From contig CAYJME010000011.1 of assembly GCA_964370795.1 (NCBI GenBank), positions 1 to 32,190 on the forward strand: a stretch of 32,190 bases of DNA. The letters run 5' to 3'. Shown piece by piece: positions 8,072 to 15,175 of the stretch; position 1 is the first letter of the stretch, and each line of letters opens with the position of its first letter. Source of the stretch: JAHFOW01 sp964370795 (lineage in GTDB: Bacteria; Planctomycetota; Brocadiia; Brocadiales; Brocadiaceae). The position numbers and the translations under genes were made by a program. The notes under the pieces are model-generated. The model was not told where the DNA came from. It searched no databases and was given only the letters and a program-made list of their open reading frames with translations.

Positions 8072-9302
8072 GCTGGTCATTTTCATTTCATATCTCTTCG
8101 TGACATTTGCCGGTTACTGGCTTGCCTATCTCAATCTTTCTTATTTGAAAAAACACGGAGCCTCAATTCCACCAGAATTTGAAGGACATATAGACCAGGC
8201 GTTACTCAGAAAAACCAGAGACTATGTTGCTGAAAATACAAGATTTGAAATAATCACATCCATTTTTCATGCAGTCCTCACCGTAATATTTCTCTTTGGT
8301 AATTTTTTCAATATTTATAATTCCTGGATTGTGTTTCTCAAAGTGCCTTTTGTTTTTTCCGGATTGATCTTTTTTCTTCTGTTACTCTGCGCAGAAATTA
8401 TCTTAACAATCCCTTTTAAACTTTACCACACGTTTAAAATTGAAAACAAATACGGATTTACCACAACAACAAAAAAATTGTGGATAACCGATTTGTTAAA
8501 ATCTACCGCGCTATCTGTCATTCTTATGGCAATGGTAATTTCGGCGGGACTTTTTATTGTCCATGCAAGCCCGAATTTATGGTGGTTTTGGGTATGGTGC
8601 CTTTTTCTTACCTTTAGCATCACGATTATGTACATCTTCCCGTATGTCATAGAACCCCTCTTCAATAAGTTTACGCCCATTGAGGACAAAAAACTTCAGG
8701 AATCCATTCGTGATCTCATGGAAAGGGTTGGAATAACGGTAAAAAGAATATTTAAGATGGACGCATCAAAAAGGACAAAACACACCAATGCCTATTTTAC
8801 GGGTATTGGAAAGGTAAAAAGGATTGTGTTATACGATACCCTCCTGGAAAAAATGGATAACGATGAAATCCTGTCTGTCCTTGCACATGAAGCAGGGCAC
8901 TGGAAAAAGCGACACCTCTTAAAACACCTCATCGCTACAGAGCTTATTGCTCTCATTGCGATGTATATCTCTTATAAATTTTTCCAGAATGATTCCCTGA
9001 TCCATCTCTTCGGTTTAAAGGACAATACCTTCTTTGCAAAGATTGTTGTGATCGGTTTTGTCGGCTCCATCATTACCTTTCCTTTCGGCCCCATTGCTCA
9101 TTATTTTTCCAGAAGGCATGAAATCGAGGCCGACCGTTTCTCCTGTGAATTAACCGGAAATCGCCGGAGCATGATAAGCACCCTGGTAAAACTCTCAAAA
9201 GACAATCTGTCCAACCTTCACCCCCATCCCCTCTATGCCGCATTTTATTATTCACATCCACCGGTACTTGAAAGGATAAGAAACATTAAGGAACTAGCGT
9301 AA
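8064..9302 (+). CDS. M48 family membrane metalloprotease (Ste24/CAAX prenyl protease type)
   Basis: This multi-spanning zinc protease of 412 aa resembles Ste24. It has an N-terminal membrane segment, hydrophobic segments at about 65-120, 150-200, 290-310 and 325-345, the zinc motif HEAGH (275-279) and the third-ligand motif EIEAD with E353. An IENKYGF stretch before the third block and SRRHEIEADRFS are typical of the Ste24 branch, not HtpX. Two starts are possible: TTG at 8052 or GTG at 8064. I chose GTG because GGGA lies six bases upstream and the protein then begins MAKLVIF. Either start overlaps the CYTH gene end. Bacterial members are thought to act in membrane protein quality control; true CAAX processing is not established. 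The ebo genes begin ten bases downstream. Confidence 0.9.
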   Translation: MAKLVIFISYLFVTFAGYWLAYLNLSYLKKHGASIPPEFEGHIDQALLRKTRDYVAENTRFEIITSIFHAVLTVIFLFGNFFNIYNSWIVFLKVPFVFSGLIFFLLLLCAEIILTIPFKLYHTFKIENKYGFTTTTKKLWITDLLKSTALSVILMAMVISAGLFIVHASPNLWWFWVWCLFLTFSITIMYIFPYVIEPLFNKFTPIEDKKLQESIRDLMERVGITVKRIFKMDASKRTKHTNAYFTGIGKVKRIVLYDTLLEKMDNDEILSVLAHEAGHWKKRHLLKHLIATELIALIAMYISYKFFQNDSLIHLFGLKDNTFFAKIVVIGFVGSIITFPFGPIAHYFSRRHEIEADRFSCELTGNRRSMISTLVKLSKDNLSNLHPHPLYAAFYYSHPPVLERIRNIKELA

Positions 9303-9312
9303 AATCATACAC

Positions 9313-10155
9313 ATGAATATCATTGAACCGCATATACATATGTATTCCCGTACGACGGATGATTATCAGGCGCTCTACAAGGCGGGGATCCGCGTTGTTG
9401 TTGAGCCTTCGTTTTGGCTTGGAAGCGACCGCAGGTATGCCGGGACATTCTTTGATTATTTTCGGCTGGTACTTGATTTTGAAACGGTGAGAGCTGCGCG
9501 CTTTGGTATTGATCATTACGCCTGCATCGCACACAATCCAAAGGAAGCGGAGAATAGAAAACTTGTCGATGAAGTCGTCTCCGGGATGGAGGAGTATCTT
9601 GATCATCCGAGATGTCTGGGCGTCGGCGAGATAGGTTTAAATAATATCACCGAGAATGAGATATACGCATTTAAAAAACAACTTCTGCTTGCTGAAAAGA
9701 AAAAGATGCCGGTAATAGTTCATCTCCCCCATACCAACAAAGTAAAAGGCGCCAATATACTTGTGGAAATAATCAAAGCGGAAGGCGTAGACCAGAAACG
9801 CATCGAGATAGACCATAATACCGAAGAGACTCTGCCAATTGTCCGCACGACGGATTGTTTTTATGGGCTCACGGTTTATCCTTATTCAAAATTAAATCCT
9901 GAACGGGTCTCGGCAATAGTAAAACAGTACGGAGCAGAAAGGTTAGTGGTAAACGGTAGTGCCGACTGGGGAGTCTCAGACCCGCTCTCGCTTGCAAAGA
10001 CCGCACAATATCTTACCGAAGACGGCCATTCAGAAAGAACGATAACGATGCTCACCCATGACAATGCTGATGCGTTTTACCGGCAGTCGTCGAAATGGAA
10101 ACCAAATTTTAATATTGCACCAATACCGGTCTCGGAATATCAAAGGCAACCGTAA
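9313..10155 (+). CDS. eboB: TatD-like metal-dependent hydrolase EboB
   Basis: This 280 aa TIM-barrel hydrolase of the TatD/amidohydrolase type opens with the metal-binding EPHIHMYSRT (H7 and H9), followed by a GVGEIGLN-type acidic ligand (about 107), VHLPHT (about 137), IDHNTEE (about 163) and a late aspartate in NGSADWGVSDP (about 217). HVYS/HMYSRT-like openings are known for EboB. It lies directly before eboC with the ATG of eboC right after its TAA, and the five following genes match ebo components, which supports this name over a generic TatD. The ribosome site is weak. The substrate of EboB is not known. Confidence 0.85.
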   Translation: MNIIEPHIHMYSRTTDDYQALYKAGIRVVVEPSFWLGSDRRYAGTFFDYFRLVLDFETVRAARFGIDHYACIAHNPKEAENRKLVDEVVSGMEEYLDHPRCLGVGEIGLNNITENEIYAFKKQLLLAEKKKMPVIVHLPHTNKVKGANILVEIIKAEGVDQKRIEIDHNTEETLPIVRTTDCFYGLTVYPYSKLNPERVSAIVKQYGAERLVVNGSADWGVSDPLSLAKTAQYLTEDGHSERTITMLTHDNADAFYRQSSKWKPNFNIAPIPVSEYQRQP

Positions 10156-10902
10156 ATGAAGGGGGTATCCACAAAGCTGCGCGGTTGGATGGATATCGTC
10201 CGTCCTCCGAATCTTTTTACGATCCCCGGCGATATTCTTGCCGGCGCGCTGCTCTCCGGTATCACTCTCATCCAGTGGTCGTCTCTCATAATTATAATAA
10301 TCTGTTCACTATTTTTGTATGCCGCAGGGCTAATACTTAACGATTATTTTGACAGGGAAAATGACAAACAGGAGCGCCCCGATAGACCTCTGCCCTCCGG
10401 AAGAGTAAAGGCGTCTTCAGCGCTTTTTGTAGTGGTAGCTTTATTCGTTTTTGTGGGCTTGATAGTGTTTTTTGTAAACGGCAGTAGCTTTACGCTTCCT
10501 CTTATTCTTACCGTTATTATCTTAATAATCGCCTACAATGGCTTTGCCAGAAATGTGCCGATTCTTGGATTTATAGTAATGGGTCTCTGCCGTGGTTTTA
10601 ATTTACTTCTGGGGGCATCTATCGGTACGGGTACTTTTACCCCGATAGTTATCGGCGCTGCTTGCCTTGAAACAATCTATATTATCATTTTAACTGCAGT
10701 TGCTTTTCATGAAATCAAATTTAAGAATGTAAAACTGGTAGAACAACTGATACGAGGGCTTATCTTTTTGCAAATATTCTTCGTATATGTTGCAATGTTA
10801 AAAAGTGGCGGAAACCCTGTGAAATATATCGTTGTTATTTTGGTAATGGCTGTATTATTCTATGTCTCGAAGTTATGTGCAAAGAAATACTGTGGAAGCT
10901 GA
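10156..10902 (+). CDS. eboC: UbiA-like membrane prenyltransferase EboC
   Basis: This 248 aa protein of the UbiA superfamily, enzymes that transfer prenyl groups to an acceptor within the membrane, shows about seven hydrophobic segments. The first aspartate-rich motif is intact as NDYFDRENDKQERPDRPLPS (62-81), the metal-diphosphate site. The second aspartate-rich loop that most UbiA enzymes carry is not evident: the matching place reads AYNGFARNVPILGF. This may be a feature of the EboC branch or a sign of altered chemistry. It starts immediately after the eboB stop codon and is followed six bases later by eboF. The acceptor is unknown. Confidence 0.9.
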   Translation: MKGVSTKLRGWMDIVRPPNLFTIPGDILAGALLSGITLIQWSSLIIIIICSLFLYAAGLILNDYFDRENDKQERPDRPLPSGRVKASSALFVVVALFVFVGLIVFFVNGSSFTLPLILTVIILIIAYNGFARNVPILGFIVMGLCRGFNLLLGASIGTGTFTPIVIGAACLETIYIIILTAVAFHEIKFKNVKLVEQLIRGLIFLQIFFVYVAMLKSGGNPVKYIVVILVMAVLFYVSKLCAKKYCGS

Positions 10903-10908
10903 GAGAAA

Positions 10909-12201
10909 ATGAAAGAAAAAATACTTTTAGTTCAAGTTGCCGCACTTGGGTATAACTTTTTTACTGCAAAGAATGGCGCTAAAACATTTGAGGGCCTCGA
11001 AATAAATCCTATCGAAGGTCTTTTTCCCGCTTTGACCTGTCCTGTGCAGGCTACTATGCGTACGGCAACGCTTCCTTCATTACACGGAATTATTGCTAAC
11101 GGGTTTTTTGTTAAAGAGATCTCAAAGCCTTTGTTTTGGGAACAGAGCAGCAGTCTTATTAAAGCCGGGCGAATCTGGAAAAGTTTTAGGGAAAAAGGCG
11201 GCAAAGTTGCTGAGATGTTCATCCAACAGTCACTTGGTCAGGAAAGCGATATTGTCCTTTCGCCAGCACCGATACACAAGCACCACGGCGGAATGATACT
11301 GGATTGTTTTAGTAAACCAGCGGAATTAAATAAACGATTAAAGAAGGTACTGGGAAAAGAATTCCCGCTTCAAAGTTATTGGGGACCTTTTGCCGGAGAA
11401 GCTTCCTCTTTGTGGATGGTCGACGCGGTAAAAAGCGTAATGAAAAATGAAAAGCCGGATCTGCTTTATACATATATACCGCATCTGGATTACGACCTTC
11501 AAAGATTTGGTCCGGAATCAAAGCAGGCGATGGAAGCCTTTAAATTTGTGAAAAAATGTCTCAGCACTCTGCTCAATACGGCAAAGAATGAAAATTACAA
11601 AGTAATAATATTCGGAGACTACCCGGTAACGCCAGCAAAGAAAGTTATCTACCCTAATAAAATGTTAAAGGCGGCGGGACTTTTTAAGACAAGAAATGTC
11701 AGAGGTATGCAGTATCCGGATTTCTTTACGAGCGTGGCCTTTGCCGTGGTAGATCATCAGATAGCGCACTTGCATTTATTTGATTCGAAAGAAGCCCGGA
11801 GAGTAAGAGAAATATTTGAGAAGACAGGTGGGATAGCTGAAATAATTGACGGGAAAAACGGTAAGAGCGGGATAGAAAATGAAAGAAGCGGCGATCTGGT
11901 ACTGTTGGCAGAAAAATGTTCCTGGTTTGATTATCGCTGGTGGGATAAGAAAAAAGAAGCGCCGGAATATGCCTCTCATGTGGATATTCATAACAAACCG
12001 GGATATGACCCGTGCGAACTCTTTAGGAGCTTAAATCCCTTTAAGATAGGGCAAAATCCTGATAAAGTAAGGGGAACACACGGGAGGAACGATAAAGATG
12101 ATCCTGTTTTTTATATGTCGGATATTGAACTGCCCGGAAAGCCGGGGAGTCTGCTTGATCTCTCAAAGAGTATACAAAAACTTCTGGATACGGATAACTA
12201 A
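10909..12201 (+). CDS. eboF: Alkaline phosphatase / type I phosphodiesterase family protein EboF
   Basis: This 430 aa protein of the nucleotide pyrophosphatase/phosphodiesterase fold begins MKEKILLVQVAALGYNF with no signal peptide. The nucleophile region FPALTCPVQATMRTATLPSL with HGIIANGFF (39-67) fits the family pattern of a Thr/Ser nucleophile followed by HG..NG. YIPHLDYDLQRFGP (about 186-199) fits a metal site. The usual later Asp-His pair is changed here (FGDYPVTP), while RGTHGRND near the C-terminus supplies a possible last histidine, so metal loading may differ from classical members. In described ebo clusters this gene tends to come last; here it stands between eboC and eboD. Its substrate is unknown; it could hydrolyse a phospho-intermediate. 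Confidence 0.82.
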   Translation: MKEKILLVQVAALGYNFFTAKNGAKTFEGLEINPIEGLFPALTCPVQATMRTATLPSLHGIIANGFFVKEISKPLFWEQSSSLIKAGRIWKSFREKGGKVAEMFIQQSLGQESDIVLSPAPIHKHHGGMILDCFSKPAELNKRLKKVLGKEFPLQSYWGPFAGEASSLWMVDAVKSVMKNEKPDLLYTYIPHLDYDLQRFGPESKQAMEAFKFVKKCLSTLLNTAKNENYKVIIFGDYPVTPAKKVIYPNKMLKAAGLFKTRNVRGMQYPDFFTSVAFAVVDHQIAHLHLFDSKEARRVREIFEKTGGIAEIIDGKNGKSGIENERSGDLVLLAEKCSWFDYRWWDKKKEAPEYASHVDIHNKPGYDPCELFRSLNPFKIGQNPDKVRGTHGRNDKDDPVFYMSDIELPGKPGSLLDLSKSIQKLLDTDN

Positions 12202-12202
12202 G

Positions 12203-13348
12203 ATGAAAATACACCAAGCGTTTGCGGTTAAATTTAATTACGATATTTATTTTACCGATAATATGTTTAGTAATAATGGCAGGATATTGAGCGAGATATT
12301 CAAAGATAAAGATTCGAAGATTATGGTCTTCTTCGATTCTGGTGTTGCAAACAAGCACACGGGAATAGTAAAGCAGATAAGTGCCTGCTTTAAAAAGAAT
12401 CAGGGGAGGGGAGCGTATATCTCATCGGTCAAGGTACCTGGCGGAGAAAGATGCAAATATGACAGAAAGACCCAGCGAATTGTCGGAGATAGTTTGAGGA
12501 TCCACGGTCTGGATAGGCATTCGTTTGTTATTATTATAGGCGGCGGCGCAGTGCTCGATACGGTTGGCTACATTGCCTCAATTACTCACCGGGGCATTAG
12601 GCAGGTGCGGATACCGACGACAGTCCTTTCGCAGTGCGATTCGGGAGTGGGGGTCAAGACCGGGATAAATTATTACAACACAAAAAATTATTTTGGAACT
12701 TTTAGTCCGCCGTACGCGGTGATAAACGACTTTAGATTTATCAGATCGCTCGGCGTGCGGGATATTTTGAGCGGAGTTGCGGAAGCGTTTAAGGTAGCCA
12801 TTATAAAAGACAAAACATTTCTGAATTTCCTTATCAGGAACGGGTCGGCGTTTAAAAAACAAAACGCAAAAGCTATAAAGAAAATGATACACCGCTCTGC
12901 GGAGCTTCACGCCGAACATATTGCAAAAGGAAATGACCCGTTTGAAATGGGTTCCGCCCGTCCGCTTGATTTTGGCCATTGGAGTGGACATTATATTGAA
13001 ACACTCACTGGCTACACTTTAAAGCACGGCGAGTCGGTTGTCCTGGGGTTGATGATCGATATGATAATTGCGCGAGAACTAAAGCTTGTCACTGTCAGAG
13101 AATTTAATAAAGTGCTAGAAGGGCTTAAAGCCTGCGGTTTTAAACTCTGGCACCCCGTTCTTGAAAAAAGAGAAAAGAACGGTAAATTAAGTATCGCAAA
13201 TGGGCTCGAGGAATTTAGACAGCACATAGGCGGGGAACTAAACCTTGTAATGCCAGACGGCCTTGGCAAAAGTTGTATTCTGAAGAGTATTTCAGCAGAA
13301 CAGATAGAAAACGCTGTCAAAGAGATGAAAAATGAAAATACAAAATAA
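12203..13348 (+). CDS. eboD: 3-dehydroquinate synthase-like sugar phosphate cyclase EboD
   Basis: This 381 aa protein of the dehydroquinate synthase superfamily shows the NAD-binding IIGGGAVLDTVGYIAS (110-125), the RIPTTVLSQCDSGVGVKTGIN substrate loop (about 136-156) and metal ligands E194 (GVAEAFK), H259 (LDFGHWSGH) and H275 (LKHGE). EboD members differ from AroB and are thought to cyclise a sugar phosphate that has not been identified. The start at 12203 is one base after the eboF stop; a longer frame from 12098 would only read eboF in another frame. The end overlaps eboE by 17 bases. This tight packing supports a single operon. Confidence 0.9.
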   Translation: MKIHQAFAVKFNYDIYFTDNMFSNNGRILSEIFKDKDSKIMVFFDSGVANKHTGIVKQISACFKKNQGRGAYISSVKVPGGERCKYDRKTQRIVGDSLRIHGLDRHSFVIIIGGGAVLDTVGYIASITHRGIRQVRIPTTVLSQCDSGVGVKTGINYYNTKNYFGTFSPPYAVINDFRFIRSLGVRDILSGVAEAFKVAIIKDKTFLNFLIRNGSAFKKQNAKAIKKMIHRSAELHAEHIAKGNDPFEMGSARPLDFGHWSGHYIETLTGYTLKHGESVVLGLMIDMIIARELKLVTVREFNKVLEGLKACGFKLWHPVLEKREKNGKLSIANGLEEFRQHIGGELNLVMPDGLGKSCILKSISAEQIENAVKEMKNENTK

Positions 13349-14429
13349 CATACATTTGATGTACTGCCTAAATATTTACAAAGGTGAGAGTTGGGCAGAA
13401 AATTTTAAAGCGATTCGGAAAGAGGCGGCAGAGGTAAAGAAAAACTTTTGTCCCAATGAACCGTTTGCGCTTGGTCTGAGACTATCCGGAGCTGCTGCGG
13501 TTGAATTAAAGAAATCGCTTCCTACTTTCAAAGACTTCCTCAAAAACAACGGCTTCTATGTGGTTTCTCTTAATGGTTTTCCTTTTGGTTCTTTTCACGG
13601 GACAGTTATCAAGGAAAAAGTATATCAACCAGACTGGTCAACGAAAGAAAGAGTTGAGTATACCAAAGACCTGGTGGATATTCTGACAGAGCTACTGCCG
13701 CCCGATGAAGTGGGGAGTATTTCAACGGTACCGCTCTTTTATGGAAAGACAGAAAATATTAAGTGTGAAGGTAATATTGCGGAGATAACGGAGTATCTGG
13801 CAATGAAAGAAGGGGAGTCGGGGAAAAGAATATTACTCTCGCTCGAGCCGGAGCCGGATTGCTATCTTGACGATCTTCGCTCTACCGTAAAATATTTCCA
13901 CCGCTTATTTAAGAGAAACGAAAATACAAAGAAATATATTGGCGTTTGCCTTGACTGTTGTCACGCCTCAGTAGAATTTGAAAGGCCGCTTGATTGGTAT
14001 AGGACGCTCAAGGCGAACGGTATAAAGGTGATGAAAGTCCAGATATCCTCAGCGCTTAAGGCGAAGTTTCAGTCACGGGAAGAAGCAAACGAAGCCTTAA
14101 TTCCCTTCGTTGACAAAGAATACCTCCATCAGGTAAGAATACATACCGATAGAGACCTATTAAAATTTAATGATCTTCCACCAGCCCTTTCCGGATTTTT
14201 TCCCGGCGAGTGGAGAGTCCACTTCCATGTCCCCGTTACCTGGGAAGGCGAAAAACTCGGTTCCACAACAGATAACCTCGAAGAAGAGTTTTTTGCATTA
14301 CTTAAAGCCGACGGCAAAAAACATTTAGAACTCGAGACCTACACTTATTGGGTTATCCCCGGCAAAAAACTCCCAATAAACGAATCAATAATTTCCGAAT
14401 TAAACTGGCTGAAATCAAAAATGGAATAA
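13332..14429 (+). CDS. eboE: Metabolite traffic protein EboE (TIM-barrel sugar isomerase/epimerase-like)
   Basis: This 365 aa protein opens IHLMYCLNIYKGESW, a pattern typical of EboE, and has a xylose-isomerase-like TIM barrel: LGLRLSG, VSLNGFPFGSFHG (about 75-87), LSLEPEPDCYLDD (about 172-184), GVCLDCCHASVEFE (about 206-219), VKVQISSALK-like and VHFHVPVTWEG (about 296-306). Acidic and histidine residues in these strand ends could bind a metal. The start overlaps the eboD end, so translation is probably coupled. In cyanobacteria ebo proteins are needed to move a scytonemin precursor to the periplasm; the true reaction of EboE is unknown. It is the last gene of the cluster and faces the hsd operon tail to tail. 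Confidence 0.9.
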   Translation: MKIQNNIHLMYCLNIYKGESWAENFKAIRKEAAEVKKNFCPNEPFALGLRLSGAAAVELKKSLPTFKDFLKNNGFYVVSLNGFPFGSFHGTVIKEKVYQPDWSTKERVEYTKDLVDILTELLPPDEVGSISTVPLFYGKTENIKCEGNIAEITEYLAMKEGESGKRILLSLEPEPDCYLDDLRSTVKYFHRLFKRNENTKKYIGVCLDCCHASVEFERPLDWYRTLKANGIKVMKVQISSALKAKFQSREEANEALIPFVDKEYLHQVRIHTDRDLLKFNDLPPALSGFFPGEWRVHFHVPVTWEGEKLGSTTDNLEEEFFALLKADGKKHLELETYTYWVIPGKKLPINESIISELNWLKSKME

Positions 14430-14457
14430 CCATTAAAGCCGGGCAAATGGGTGACCC

Positions 14458-15174
14458 TTAATAAATCCATTCTGCATGGCTTACCGGTAATTTATTCAAT
14501 TCCGTTTTCAGTTGTTTCCAATTTGGAAGATTGGTTTCCATGTGGTGAAAGAATTTTTCGTTATGATGTCTTTCCCGCAAGTGCGTCATTTCATGCACAA
14601 TGATATATTCCAGACAATGCACGGGTTTCTTTGCCAATTCCAGGTTTAGCCAAATTATTTTTTTCCCGGTATTACATGAACCCCATTTTGTTTTCATCAG
14701 TTTTACCTGCCAATTATTCAGCTTTACATTTAATTTCTTTTCCCACTTTTCAATCAGTTCGGGAATTCGTCTCTTTAGTTGAACACGATACCACTCGTTC
14801 ATGATCTTATGTCGTTTGGCAGTGGGTGTCTCAGGTCTTACGTAAAGGTCTATATACGTTTTGTTTTTCACGACTACTTTGGGAGGGGCATCCGCTTCGA
14901 TTATATTCAGTAAATATCTTTTGCCCTGGAAGTAGTGGCTTTCCCTGTTTTTATATTCTCTTGGCGATTGCCTCTCATGCTCCTCGAATTTGCGTTGATT
15001 TCTTTTAATCCAGCCCATTTTCGAAAGGGCAAATAATCTGACTGCATCTTTATTCACCCTTAAAGGCGCGGCAATACGAACCCTGCCCGTTGGCGGATAT
15101 ACGGCAAGATGTATGTTTTTTATGTCTTTGCGGACAAGGTCAATTATTATGTTACCGATAGTGATATGATCCAA
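14458..15174 (-). CDS. M48/DUF45 family metallopeptidase (YgjP-like), last gene of the hsd operon
   Basis: This 238 aa soluble metallopeptidase of the SprT/YgjP type has the zinc motif HEMTH, followed by LRERHHNEKFFHHMET with the third histidine ligand, and the family's KWGSCNTGKKIIWLNLELAKKP stretch before it (from about residue 164). The start is TTG at 15174, two bases after the hsdR stop, with AAAGAGA upstream inside hsdR. Genes of this family often accompany type I restriction operons; their role there is not known. It is the only gene of this operon without a visible lesion. Confidence 0.85.
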   Translation of the reverse strand: MDHITIGNIIIDLVRKDIKNIHLAVYPPTGRVRIAAPLRVNKDAVRLFALSKMGWIKRNQRKFEEHERQSPREYKNRESHYFQGKRYLLNIIEADAPPKVVVKNKTYIDLYVRPETPTAKRHKIMNEWYRVQLKRRIPELIEKWEKKLNVKLNNWQVKLMKTKWGSCNTGKKIIWLNLELAKKPVHCLEYIIVHEMTHLRERHHNEKFFHHMETNLPNWKQLKTELNKLPVSHAEWIY

Positions 15175-15175
15175 C

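Noticed and set aside
12098..12202. 35-codon N-terminal extension of eboD
   Set aside because: It reads through the end of eboF in another frame; the ATG at 12203 matches the family start.
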